DNA of 64,000 nt from Margaritifera margaritifera (lineage: Eukaryota; Mollusca; Bivalvia; Unionida; Margaritiferidae). The stretch lies in assembly GCA_029931535.1 (NCBI GenBank), contig JAQPZY010001664.1, positions 1,420,501 to 1,484,500 on the forward strand, given 5' to 3'. Positions 23,708 through 34,586 of this stretch are shown here, piece after piece. The notes beneath the pieces were generated by a model. That model saw nothing but the letters and a program-made list of their open reading frames with translations. It did not search any database and was not told where the DNA came from. Each line of letters begins with the position of its first letter. The first letter of the stretch is position 1. Made by a program: the position numbers and the translations under genes.

Positions 23708-24195
23708 ATGGCAGAACCTCCAATGAAAAAGAAACAAATTCTAACATTGGAGGAAAGAATTAATGTGATTGAAAGAAGTGAAAAATGGGAGACCGTTTGC
23801 AACATAGCAGCCACTTGAAACGTCGGTAAAACTCAAATTTAGGGTGTTATATAAGACCAGGAGTCAATTAGAAATGAACTCATATGCTAATACTAGTACA
23901 TGTACGTGTGATCTTCAAATATAAATGTGATTCATGTTTAATGAGAGATGTATATCTTTATTACTATTTACAATTATTTTCAGATTAATGCATGCAATAT
24001 TTTAACAAGAACTAAGAACAAGGAATACAATAAATGTACATGATTGTGCTTATTTTTCCCTCTTAAACAGTGCTGAATTTCGACCTTGGAAACTGGTCTT
24101 TTTGTACAAACCTGTTATAAGAGACCACCTGTCTTGAGAGACCGCTTTTTGCTGGCAGAAGGGCGGTCTCTCATGACAGGTTTTACTGTAGTACT
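23708..24195 (+). pseudogene. Tigger/pogo-like transposon scrap (CENP-B-type HTH)
   Basis: An ATG at 23708 opens a peptide with ILTLEERINVIERSEKWETV, then NIAAT, a stop, and NVGKTQI. This is the N-terminal CENP-B/psq-type helix-turn-helix pattern of Tigger/pogo transposases. The frame ends in stops within about 60 codons and no DDE domain follows. About 450 bp downstream the sequence ends in ACAGGTTTTACTG next to TA, a plausible right terminal repeat with TA target. An internally deleted Tigger-like element is the best reading. Confidence 0.65.
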
Positions 24196-24437
24196 TAAAA
24201 ATCCTAAAACAAAGTAAAACACATATTTAGTGTAGACAAGCTCCAAAAACCTATCAAGATTACAAAGCTATTAAGCAAACGAATGAGCAATAGAGACTTA
24301 AAGGAGATTTGTTAGTAGCTATTGGTGACATAATTGATTGTCAATTTTACTATGATTTTCCTTGAATGACATTTGCCAGCGCATCTTTCCTTTATTAATG
24401 AAAAAAAAAGAATAGATATTCTTGTGGATAATAATTG

Positions 24438-24709
24438 TTAGCGATCTTTGAGCTGCTCCTCGACACTGTTTTTGAACAAGAGACGCCTACCCTTATTTCT
24501 TGTCTCAGTCGTCACTGTTTTATTTGTTTTCCTCCCTGTTAACCGTTGTTCTGAAGGTAAATCTTTCAAAGAAACTTTCTGTAAATCTGATAAGATATTG
24601 TTTTTGCTATCGCTTTCTTTAACATCATCATCTGCAGGCAGCCTGATTCCTCTGTCCTCAAAAAAAACCAGTGCTTGAAGAATATTATTAGCTGTGAACA
24701 TTGCCTGCC
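24438..24709 (-). CDS. IAP gene A, last visible exon (UBA second half and tail)
   Basis: The acceptor TTTACAG precedes position 24709. Two bases complete the glycine codon split from the previous exon, then QAMFTANNILQALVFFEDRG finishes the UBA-like domain. A Lys/Ser/Thr-rich tail of about 65 residues ends in VEEQLKDR and a stop at 24438. In IAPs such a coil-like linker normally runs into a RING finger, but no RING is visible here or in the sequence up to the Tigger scrap. Either the protein ends here, or an earlier internal donor (for example near AATAAGGGTAGG) skips to a distant RING exon. Confidence 0.7.
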
Positions 24710-25014
24710 CTGTAAACAAATACATGACATATTGCAGTTTATGTTAATGAAAGAAACTGCTAAAATGAAGGCTTAAAATAGATATTATCACCGTTTCCTT
24801 ACCTGCTAGGTCTCGCCCCCCCCCCCCCTTCATCACAATTAGCAGCAATTGATAAAACATAAATCATTTTGAGACAGAAAAATATGAAACGGAGATAGAA
24901 TTGTAGAGAGAAAAACAACATGAAATTCGCGAGCCTGGAATGAGTATGTTACACGTTTACCAAAACTATTTGTAAGACCCATTTAATTCAGTGCAGAAAG
25001 AAAGATTAATTCTC

Positions 25015-26038
25015 ACCTGGCGCAGAGTAGAAATCAACTCTATATATAAAATGTAACAAGACAGAAAACAGGGATAGCAGAAAACAGAAAGTGAAACCTG
25101 AAATATAGAAAAATGAAGAAAATAGTCAGTTTTATTTTATAAAATATATAAATGTGCATAACGATGGATCAAAGTTATAGAAATTTCAATATATTGCTTC
25201 TTTTATACTCAATTCTGTTGTTCGTGTTTATTTGTTGTCATAATTTAAAATTTTAAATTTTCTAAAAGATGCATCTCAAATTTATTCTTAGGGCAATATT
25301 AATATGTCTAACCTCTCGTCCTCAATTCCTTAATGGCCATAGTCACGGCTTTTCTGGAGTACCCCAATTCTAGAATCGCCAAAGCTGCAGGCATATTCAA
25401 ATCCGGCTCGGTCTCCTGCTTCTTTAGTTCTAAATATAAAATTTATTTTCTAAGATAAGGTGTAGAAATAATGTACATATTTATACCACAAATGACTCTC
25501 TATGTAATATTCATCACTTAAATCATGAAAGTCTTTGAGTCTTAAGATACAGTTGCTTCTAAGATTTAGATGGACACCTTTCTTAAAGGAGGATAATGTC
25601 TTTTTAAACAAAACAAACAAATATTAAAAATTCAAACCGTGCACAAATTTCCTTTTCTTCTGAAACAGCTGTTTAGGTACTACAAAACGATTTTCACTGT
25701 TTGTTTTGAAAAAAAATAAAATCAAAGTGTATGCACAATAAATAATAATACAACTTATTTTACTAAAGCCGATTTGCTTTGTGTCATTTTAATCAACATA
25801 ATTGATCTTTGATGCAAAAAAGATGAAACTCATGCACACTTGCCAATAACAATGAAACCATTGTGTTGATGGTGTCACATTGTTGTTGTTATGAACTCGT
25901 CAATGTTGCAAGTTCTAAATTTATATCATAAGTGTGTAGGACCCTTGACATGAGGCATGGAAATGTGTGTAAACAGTAGGGGGTCCTGAGACTGCGATTC
26001 CATCCACTAGTTGCCGGTGACGTAAAATATCAATTCAG

Positions 26039-26040
<2 letters not shown>
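25015..26040. repeat. segmental duplication, copy at IAP gene A
   Basis: This block, including the UBA first-half exon and its intron flanks, is repeated at about 40682-41705 in the same orientation. Shared landmarks are GCAGAGTAGAAATCAACTCT, TTTAATCAACATA, and GCGATTCCATCCA near the right end. Identity by eye is about 85-90% with small indels. The right boundary in this copy is a (TA)n array. Confidence 0.85.
25313..25429 (-). CDS. IAP gene A, UBA first-half exon
   Basis: 117-bp exon between acceptor TATATTTAG and donor GAG|GTTAGA. After two bases it reads KKQETEPDLNMPAALAILEL, then GYSRKAVTMAIKELRTR, the ubiquitin-binding UBA-like fold found between BIR and RING in many IAPs. Both ends are phase 1, matching the linker exon upstream and the tail exon downstream. 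The domain would bind ubiquitin chains. A 117-bp paralogous exon lies at 40978-41094. Confidence 0.8.

Positions 26041-26127
<87 letters not shown>
26038..26127. repeat. (TA)n-(GT)n compound microsatellite
   Basis: A long TA array passes into a short GT array, inside the intron of IAP gene A at the edge of the duplicated block. Confidence 0.95.
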
Positions 26128-26201
26128 CCATACCTGGATCACATGTTTTCTGAGGAGATTTGTTATGCGTTGTAGTCTCGTAAGGAATTTTATAAACTAA
26201 C

Positions 26202-26274
26202 CTTGGTCTTCAAAACTTAATTCATTCAGTCTCCGGGCTAGAACTTCTGAGAGAGAGGCCTTTCCGACCTCAGA
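26202..26274 (-). CDS. IAP gene A, linker exon
   Basis: 73-bp exon with acceptor TTATCTAG and donor CAAG|GTTAG. It reads SEVGKASLSEVLARRL, then NELSFEDQ, a helical linker. It starts at phase 0 and ends at phase 1, exactly what is needed to join the BIR exon (ends phase 0) to the UBA exon (starts phase 1). That phase fit, rather than homology, is the main support. I could not find its counterpart in IAP locus B. Confidence 0.65.
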
Positions 26275-26788
26275 CTAGATAACAAAATAATGGCAATGTC
26301 TTCAAAATTTGTCAGTTTTAATCAATTGTCCAACCACATAATTTCCAAATGGATCCTTAAGGATTATTACACAATTATTGAGATATATATGCTGAAATCT
26401 AATACTGTACATTTGATGTAGTTAGTGAATGACTTCAAATTGTAAACATGAAGACAATAAATATAATTATAACTCCTCGAAAAGCCTACTAAAGGATACA
26501 TATATGATGCTCAGTCTGTATAAATAAATTTAACTGTGTACTTGATTTTCCAAACATTTGTCAAAACTAATACTTCACTACACATTGAAACTTCAGATCA
26601 TTTTATTTATGACCATTTTTTATCTGCTAGCTATATAAATGATGCAAGATTGTGAGATTTGATGATGATGAATATCGCACATTTATGGCCTTTTCTAAAT
26701 ACAGAATCACCAGGGCAGATTGAAAATTCATAAATAAATAACCAAATACCAAATATATATCCCACTAGTGAAATACAGTTTTACTAAC

Positions 26789-26961
26789 ATTTATGCTGCC
26801 AATCTCTGCTTTTGTTTTCTTTTGTGGCATCTGGTAATTGGACTGTTCAAGGTGGTGACAGTCCGGGTACCATTTGGAGTGCTTTTCCCAAGGGTCATCT
26901 CCCGGTTCCAATCGCTGTAAGCTACCGTAGCATGCGTAGCACCTGACTACATCCTGCTGAC
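26789..26961 (-). CDS. IAP gene A, BIR domain C-terminal exon
   Basis: The acceptor CACGCCCAG precedes position 26961; the donor AAT|GTTAGT follows 26789. Two bases complete a split glycine, then QQDVVRCYACYGSLQRLEPG, DDPWEKHSKWYPDC. All four zinc ligands of a BIR are present (C-x2-C, then H-x6-C), and DDPWEKH is the usual pre-ligand block. BIR domains bind caspases or IAP-binding-motif peptides. The phase-1 split at the glycine is shared with locus B at 44037/44735. Confidence 0.88.
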
Positions 26962-27584
26962 CTGGGCGTGATTTAATAGCAAACAAGACGATAAAATTAT
27001 CTGGTGTTTACAAAAAAGGAAGTATATATGTAATTCACAAGTTGATTATTACCAACATATTTATATAACTAGCTGAATGCAGAATATACATTCACAGGTT
27101 AACCCTATGCCGAGGAATTGACATTTTGGGGATGAACAGCATGGTTCCATTTCCATTTTACAATAAATACACTTATAGCCTGCTATGAAATTACATTTTC
27201 ACTGATCTTATTTTGCCACACAAGTATGCGTTACTACAGTGGCTTACTTGCATGCGCCACATCAAATGAGCAGCTAACTGTCTTGGCGTACCAATAGTTT
27301 CCTTTACTCTTTACGCAAATGATTGTTATTTGTTGAACCAAATCATCTTGTTCACTTCTTATTCTCTCGAGAATGGAATGCATTTTTAAAAGTCTGAGTT
27401 TTTGAAGCAGTAAATCGCTTTAAGTTAACGTATTCATATTATTGAAAACAAGTGCAGCAGTAAAAGTGATTGTGTAAAAAAAGAAAATTTAAATTTTCAA
27501 AATAAGTTTCAAGTTTTTACTTAAATACTAAGTTCACGTTGCCTATGTCATGTCACACATTAATGCCATTACGAACATGCACAC

Positions 27585-27731
27585 CTGTGTAGTAAAATCC
27601 AGCGGCTGCTATTTGGTTGACATCTAACCCATAGATGGCTGGAAACCTGGCGAACGTTGACAATCTGATGTTATAGGATGAATACTCTGGAGACCTTATA
27701 TTCTTTCTCTCCTCCTGAGACGGGGTAATCT
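27585..27731 (-). CDS. IAP gene A, BIR domain N-terminal exon
   Basis: 147-bp exon between acceptor ATTCTTCAG and donor ACACAG|GTGTGC. It reads RSPEYSSYNIRLSTFARFPA, then IYGLDVNQIAAAGFYYTG: the R-L-x-T-F start and A-G-F-Y-Y-T-G turn of a BIR. It joins in phase 1 to the exon at 26961 across a 623-bp intron to complete one BIR. Earlier exons (start codon, other BIRs) were not found between here and 31 kb. The first-exon boundary is less sure than the donor. Confidence 0.8.
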
Positions 27732-27781
27732 CTGAAGAATATTTTAGTAAACATCATTAACACCTTATAACGTGGACCCAG

Positions 27782-27893
27782 CTGCAAATTAGCGTAGACT
27801 AAGATTTGTTGTGGCATATAACACGCCTGCAGATCAGAGTAGACTAAGGTTTGTTGTGGCATAACACGCTTGAAAACAGCGTAGACTAATAGA
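27782..27893. repeat. ~44-bp minisatellite, 2.5 copies
   Basis: Units share AGTAGACTAAGGTTTGTTG and TGGCATAACACGC. A stray unit lies at 28779-28821 (TAAGGTTTCTTGTGGCATAA). Confidence 0.8.
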
Positions 27894-28947
27894 ATCCATC
27901 ATGTTTATCGGTATAAGTTAAGAAAATTCCCCCCAAGGGTCAGAATTTTCCGTCAGACACGAGGCTTTGCCGAGTGTCTGACCCAAAATTTTAATCTAGA
28001 GGGCGGAAGTTTCCTATCCTACATTGAAACATAATGAAGGATTCTTTTTCTCACATTTCTCAACGAAAAATGAGGGTCAAAGTAAAAATAGCGTATTGTG
28101 AATACTGACGTACCTTTCAAACAGCAAAACATCCATTGAAAACTTCCTTACCTTAAGATCGAGCATACAAAGTGTAAACTTTAAATGACGTTTTAACACA
28201 TTTTAGTTTGCAAAGAACAGTGGCTGAAACAGCTATGGTAATGGCAATACGCAACATCTAAATTGTGTACTGCAGATAGCTTGCGCAATGATATAAATGT
28301 GAACAGGTCAAACAAATAAAGTCCACTCTCATCCATAAGATAAATCCAAACCGACAAAAAATAATGAAATAGTCCTGGATTAAACTTTTATCTAGAATTG
28401 ATTTACCCCTCAGAAATAATAATGAGAATAAGAATTTTTAAATATTAACATTAACAACAATGGATTTTTGGACTCGAAATTACACTCAAGAAGCTGTACA
28501 TGTATCTAGGTCTATCAGTGCGAAACGGCCTGTTTGCGGAACACTTTAATTTCAACCACTGCTAGCTTTAGTACGTAAATGTGTTGCAATTACTGTTTAT
28601 CTTGATTATATGAAAAGATGTTCAAGTCACGACGAGAAGTGTTTGCTACTTTGTGTGCTCGTAGTTGACGGTCAAAATAGTCCACGAGTCAGGATAAAAG
28701 TCATGTGTCAGGTAGGATAGATCTATCCATCACCGGTGTTCCACACTGGAAAACACAATCATACACATATAGGATGTGAGATTAAGGTTTCTTGTGGCAT
28801 AACACGCTTGCAGATCAGAGTTTACTCTATTCGTTATATATCTAACATTTTAAGAAAAGAGCGCAGACCCTGATCTGATGGTGCATGATGCGATAGAAGG
28901 TCTTGATTTAAGTTGTATGCTGTATTCACTATATATTTAAATCCCGC
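27894..28947. other. non-coding, with a hairpin at 27950-27990
   Basis: GTCAGACAC and GTGTCTGAC flank GAGGCTTTGCCGA, with weaker symmetry outside (27930-28015), so a small foldback element is likely. No gene was recognised in the rest. Confidence 0.5.
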
Positions 28948-29070
28948 CCAGGTCGGCTGCCTCAGTGTGTCCTTGGGAAAAACACTTATCTCCCATTCCC
29001 TCGTCACGATATAGCCAATATTGTGTTAAAAGTGCCGTAAGAACCCACAAAAATAAAACAAAAAACAATA
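28948..29070 (+). mobile_element. SINE 3' part (truncated)
   Basis: CTCAGTGTGTCCTTGGGAAA and the following AACACTTATCTCCC match the core of the SINE at 42.64 kb. The tRNA-like head is not recognisable, so the copy is 5'-truncated. Confidence 0.55.
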
Positions 29071-30429
29071 TCATTTGGCATAAAGCCAGTCTACCATGTA
29101 GGCATCAACATATATACAACAAGAGAGGTGTTCATGGAACATAGATGAACCACAACTGTGCCTGAAATAATCTAAACAAAACTTAATCAAGGTATGACAG
29201 ACGGACATACGGACGGACATATTTGATTAACACTATATGCCCATACCACTGTCATGATCGGATATAAAAAAGTGATGAATATGTACAGTGCACGTAATTA
29301 AAAAATACAAAAAATATAATACAAAATACAATAGCATGTATACAATAATGCATTAAGTATAACAAACAACTATGCAGACCTATAAAATGCCTCTACAGTC
29401 ACCAACAGACAATATACACGTAGCCAGCAGTACCTGTATCGTCTTTTGCAACTATTTTTGTGTACCGTTTCTGATCGTTTCAAAAACCTATCATACCGTT
29501 TCCGTTTAACGTTTCTAAATGTACATCAATCGTCCCTTCATCGCAGTACCGTTTCCTACTGTTTTTAGATGGTTCTCTGCGTCTAGCCACATGTACTTGT
29601 TGAAATTCGCATTTCTTCTCTAATTCAATTTAAGCTAATTTAACCGACTACTCATATATTCTATTAAAATGAATATAAACTTTGAGAAATGAATTTTGTT
29701 GTAAACGTTTATCTTTAGAAGATGGAATTCGTCCACAAACATTTTTTCGTCACACTTGTTGCATCCGTGCCCAAATTAGTAACGCCGTTCTTCTTCTTAT
29801 TCTTCTATTATAACAATTATTATTATTAATATTATTATTATTATTATTATAGGGAATCTTGCACGATAGAAAGTCACTAATTTAGCAGATAACCATCCTT
29901 CTATCGATGCACACACACACAGAGGACGGAGAAGTACAATGTGACTTCTGAAGCAGAACGGAAAAGGGGAGATGTATTATGTACGCATGCATGTTATATA
30001 TTTGTTTTGATTCTTGTACATATGTGAATGAAATCAAATCAGTGCAATCCTTCAAAAAATGAAAGTTTTAACAGAGAATAATAAAAATTATTGCAATATT
30101 TATCATTAAAATGTTACTACAGATTAATTATATGATAGTTGCCTTTTCAATGACCAGGACACTGGGCATGTTCTAGTTAGGTTTATTTTTATCACCAGTT
30201 TTTATTAGAGGTGTAGGGGCAGGTTTGAAAGTTATCGCGGTGTACTTCGCCCTGTTTATTTGTGAACACCCCTCTTTTTCCAAATACCAAAAGCTTTTCA
30301 TATCTGTTATTCCCTTTCCATCACAAATTTTGTATATATTAGGCATGGTCCCTAAAATTAAAAAAAAAAAAAAAAAAAAAAAAAGGAGGTTTGGATTTAT
30401 TTTAATTTTGATGACATACTAAGTTTGGT
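29071..30429. other. no gene recognised
   Basis: Intergenic sequence with an (ATT)n tract at about 29816-29850 and poly-A at 30360-30384. Nothing coding was supported. Confidence 0.5.
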
Positions 30430-31513
30430 TTGATGCCCTTCTTTTCTATCTAAGTGTTCGTACTTCGGACACCCCCACCCCACCCCATTGGGCATAACAT
30501 TCCGTTGGGTGAGTTTCCTTGCCTTTCATCCCTTTACATTTTTATCGTCATTTTTGGTTGCTCCAACAACAGCCCTCTCCCTCCTTCAGGAGGGAACAGC
30601 TCGCCACTATTAATGCTTCCTATTTATTTCCATGTTGGATTTTGTGGGATAGAATGCCTGGCTTGTTGGTCAGAATGTACTATAAAGACTCGGAGTGGGC
30701 TGCGTTCGGATCTGTCGGCCAAATGTGTCAAGTTTTCTGCGGCCTTGTGCGACTGAGCTGGACTTGTTCCGCCAGATTGAATGTGCCGAAACGATTCTGC
30801 AGACTGTCTAAACTGTATGAGCCGAACTGATTCTGCCGACCAACCAAACTGCACCATTGTGCATGCTGGAAGATAACACGAGCTTTTGCTATTTCAGCTG
30901 GAGATTCTTCTGGGCTCGTAGCTTGAAAGGAGTCAGTATGCGAGATTCCATATGCCGCTCTACGCTCTCTGACAATGAAGACTGTAACGAAGGAATCTTT
31001 CTAAGTTGGCATCTTCTTATTCTTGCTGGGCTGAAGTGTTATCATTATATGAAATATGCTAAGCTGCCATGCATCGACCGCTCTCGTTGTCTACCTTGCT
31101 TGCAGTACGGACAGGCCTTCTGCAGCTCCCTCGATTTGCCAAGGGTCTCAAGGCAGTATTGGTTATATATATATATACCTGTATGTTAAAGTTTTGGTGC
31201 TCTGTACGAGAACTGATGAATTATCGCAAATATCGTAATAATCAACTGATTGATTAGTATGAGAGTAATATGAGAGATATTCAAACCCATTTTTACCTGT
31301 TATAAAACCCTTTCAGTATTTTACTTTCGAGCTTCCCAGTGAGAATAAATCAGAAATTCTATTTTCCATGAAAAATAATGACAGCTTAACATTTGTCCAA
31401 AGTGACAACAAAGCTAACTTTTACCAATGGTTACAGAGGCGGGGAATGTTTCAAGTGGCCTCCTTTTTTCCGATCACATAATAATCCTTAAAGCAATTCT
31501 AATCAGAAATAAG
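30430..31513. other. GC-richer region with overlapping unassigned frames
   Basis: Base composition is higher in GC than its surroundings and several frames of 60-110 codons stay open on both strands. A repeated peptide pattern on the minus strand (SAESVRLIQF, then SAESFRHIQS, near 30.75-30.85 kb) shows an underlying DNA repeat. No domain recognised. It could be an old element or the edge of a host gene. Confidence 0.35.
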
Positions 31514-31517
31514 AAGG
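31514..31517 (+). other. target-site duplication AAGG (left)
   Basis: AAGG directly precedes the 5' LTR and is repeated directly after the 3' LTR at 38218-38221. A 4-bp duplication is within the Ty3/Gypsy range. Confidence 0.8.
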
Positions 31518-32295
31518 TGTTATGTATGATGTTTATATAATATTATAAATATTTTAGGAAATTATAAATGTTTCTTCACTTTAATATTTGCTTAAATCTT
31601 AATGCTATCAGGAAAAACATGTTTAACTAGTGTCCTTGAATTAGGTTGTTTTGATCAATATGTTTTCTCAATTTGAAGGTCAAGGTTGATTTTTGTTTAC
31701 AAGTAAAAATTCCATTAAGATGACACACATTCTAGAACATTCTGTCATGTGACCAATCTAGAACATTCTGTCATGTGACCAATCTTTATATATATCATGT
31801 TTGGTGGAAATTTTTTCAGTTTTGACATTACCATCAGTCTTGTAAAGAGCTATTACAGTTGTGAAAATTCATTCCAAATTCTAAGAGAGGAATTATTTTA
31901 AATATTCATTGGATTATAACAGTGCTCATAAACTTTTGGATTTTGGATTTTTAATTGATGGTTTTGGAATTTATGTGAACTTATTCAGAGATTTTGGAAT
32001 ACTTCATTTTGTCATCAGCACATCAAGATTTCTAGTACATCAGGACTTTGGAGACCATTAGCACATCATAACATTCAAGGACACAGCCGTGAATTCGGAA
32101 CATTCTATATTTAGGACTTGTGATTAGAACAATCATTCTTATTGGATTATTAGGATTTCAAAACACATTACTGTAAGTGACTTTTTGATTTTTCATTATA
32201 ATTATCTGGTAATAAATTGCTTGTTGATTTTTTACTTGATTTGTTGGTTTCACTTTCTTTCTGTTACATTTTTCTTAGACCATAGAGTCGTAACA
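31518..32295 (+). repeat. 5' LTR of the Gmr1-type element
   Basis: 778 bp, TGTTATG...CGTAACA. It contains a 26-bp direct duplication with two CCAAT motifs (31731-31782), a TATA-like CTTTATATATATC at 31784-31796 and AATAAA at 32211. It matches the 3' LTR with about seven substitutions and no indel. Confidence 0.95.
31731..31782 (+). promoter_or_regulatory. duplicated 26-bp CCAAT-containing promoter module
   Basis: Two perfect copies (31731-31756, 31757-31782) of a unit starting TCTAGAACATTCTG and ending GTGACCAA, immediately upstream of the TATA-like box. Both LTRs of this element have it doubled (37653-37704 in the 3' LTR). The LTR at 61854 has one copy (62068-62093). Its position suggests an upstream promoter element; activity is not shown. 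Confidence 0.6.
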
Positions 32296-32300
32296 GAAAT

Positions 32301-32318
32301 TGGGGGCTCCTCCGGGAT
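32301..32318 (+). promoter_or_regulatory. primer binding site, tRNA-Pro type
   Basis: TGGGGGCTCCTCCGGGAT lies five bases after the LTR end. It equals the complement of the 3' end of animal tRNA-Pro (as used by many gammaretroviruses) except for one base (C for G at position 10). The second copy has the G but carries a 3-base insertion. Confidence 0.85.
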
Positions 32319-32456
32319 CTGAATTTCTTTAAAGCATATTAGAGATATTAAATTTATCTTTGAAATTCATATTGATTTTGTGTCTGAATTTTTTTTTGTC
32401 TTTGGCAAAGATTTTTAATAGAGAATTTTTTTGTGTGAAACCAACAAGCATTTACA

Positions 32457-34586
32457 ATGGCATCTAATGTTCAGAATTTCATTTCAAAACCTACCCAGGA
32501 GGGGTTAGAGTGCATGAGAAAGGATGAGTTGCTCGAGCTTACCAGAAAATACAGTCTATCTGAGGCAAAAGTATCATTGACAAAACAGGAAATAAAGATT
32601 ATTTTAATTCAGTATTTAGTAGGTAAGGGAATTTTTGAAAATAGCAGTGCTTTAAGTTTGAAGAGAAAGCCTGTATCTGGTTCTGACAGGAAATTAAGGG
32701 AATTAGAGTTAAAGAACCAGATTGATTTAGAATTGGCAAAGCTTCAGATTCAGAGAGAGACAGAGAAAGAAGAGAGGCAGATACAGATGGAGAGAGAGAA
32801 AGAAGAGAGGCAGATGTAGAGAGAGAAAGAAGAGAGGCAGATACAGATGGAGAGAGAGAAAGAAGATAGGCGGATACAGATGGAGAGAGAGAAAGAAGAG
32901 AGGCAGACGGAGAGAGAGAAAGAAGAGAGGCAGATACAAATGCAGAAGGAAGAGAGGCAAATACAAATGCAGATGCAAAGAGAAGAAAGGGAAATGCAAT
33001 TTAAATTAAGAGAATTAGAACTGGCAAACAGAGCACACTCCACTCCTTTAAACACAAGTTCAGGTTTTGATGTTACTAGATATATTAGGTTAGTACCCCC
33101 TTTTCAGGAAAAAGAAGTAGATAAATACTTTCTTCATTTCGAGAAAATAGCTGAAAACTTGAAATGGCCCAGACAGCATTGGACTTTGTTATTACAAAGT
33201 GTACTTATTGGCAAAGCTCGTGAAGTCTACATTTCACTGTCAGTACAACAAAGCACTGATTATGATGTGGTTAAGGAGTACATCTTGAAAGCTTATGAGT
33301 TGGTACCAGAGGCATATCGACAAAGGTTTAGGAATTGTAGAAAAGAAACTGGACAAACATATGTCGAATTTGCAAGGGATAAAGAACAACTATTTGATAG
33401 GTGGTGCTCAGCCAAGAAAGTTGATCAAGCTTATGATAACCTCCGACAGCTCGTATTAATTGAAGAGTTCAAGAGGTGCATCCATAGTGATATTAAAACT
33501 TATCTTGACGAGCAGAATGTGGAAACTTTGGAAAATGCTGCTCGTATGGCTGATGATTATTCCTTGACTCACAAAATTTCATTTGGTAATAAATCGTCCT
33601 CTCAGCAGTTTTCTGGTAAAAAACCATTTCAATCTCATTCGAGTACTTCCAAATTTCACAACAGCACAACTGTTAGGAATCAAACATCTGATAAGACTGA
33701 TCAGAAATCCTTATCTCTTCCTACGTGTACTTATTGTAAAAAGAAAGGGCACGTTATTTCTGATTGCTTCAAGTTGAAAAATAAGCAACAGAGTAAAGAC
33801 AGAGCTTTTCCAAATGCTCTTATTTCTACGAGGTCAAGGTCACGGTCTTGTATTGAAAGCAATACATTTGTTGGGTCAAACAAACCCCAGTCTGATTCTA
33901 TTTTGGAGGCTTATGAACCATTCATGTCAGAAGGTTCTATATCACTTATTGGTGATTCTGCCAAACCTATCCCAATTAAAATATTAAGGGACACTGGAGC
34001 TTCTCAGAGTCTTTTATTGTCAGGTACTTTGCCTTTGTCTGAGGAGTCTTCTTCAAGTGAAAGTGTTCTTGTTCAGGGAGTAGAATGCGGCTTTGTAAAT
34101 GTTCCTCTCCATTGTGTAAATTTGGCATCAGATTTAGTTTCTGGACCTGTGACTGTTGGGGCAGTGACTTCTTTACGCATAGAGGGTGTTCATTTATTAC
34201 TAGGCAATGACCTAGCTGGAGATAAGGTTGTGGTTAATCCACTTGTAACTGACAAGCCTTGTTTGGATCAGAAAGTTGATCCTGTCGAAACTGAAATCCC
34301 TGATTTGTACCCTGCTTGTGCAGTTACTAGAGCTATGGATAAAAGAGCTCTTGAGATTGATGTTGATCAGGATATTATTCCTTTAGCTGACACATGTATT
34401 GGTCAGTTTTTTGACGAGGTCACTTTCTCCTCAGGTATTGATCAATCAAATGGTATTGATCACAGTGATCCTCTTTTGGCAACTCATTCTCTTTGTTCTA
34501 ATCAGGATGACAAACGACAATCCCTTGTCGTTGAACAGGAGCAAGATCCCGAGATATCTTGTTTGTTTCAGAGGGCTATTAGTTAA
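32457..34586 (+). pseudogene. gag-protease region of Gmr1-type element, two nonsense codons
   Basis: One frame from ATG at 32457 to TAA at 34584-34586, interrupted by TAG at 32817-32819. Order: N-terminal about 95 residues; charged coil made of an 11-residue DNA repeat (EREKEERQIQM type, about 32745-32990); a SCAN-like gag core (YIRLVPPFQEKEVDKYFLHF onward, about 33080-33570); zinc knuckle CTYCKKKGHVISDC (C-x2-C-x4-H-x4-C, about 33727); aspartic protease with DTG at 33990-33998 and a following LLLGND block near 34195. The TAG sits where a repeat unit has lost six bases. The terminal TAA corresponds to GAA in the copy at 63959, so it looks like a point mutation rather than the natural end. Confidence 0.9.

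Noticed and set aside
24438..27731. Virus-derived (baculovirus-type) IAP
   Set aside because: The BIR and UBA are split by spliceosomal introns with consistent phases, which fits a host gene.
30454..31257. Cluster of 60-110 codon frames as a host gene
   Set aside because: Frames overlap in all phases and both strands, no motif was recognised and there is no consistent splice pattern. Left as unassigned.
32727..33055. Leu/Ser-rich minus-strand frames (90 and 101 codons)
   Set aside because: They are the antisense of the charged gag repeat in the retrotransposon.
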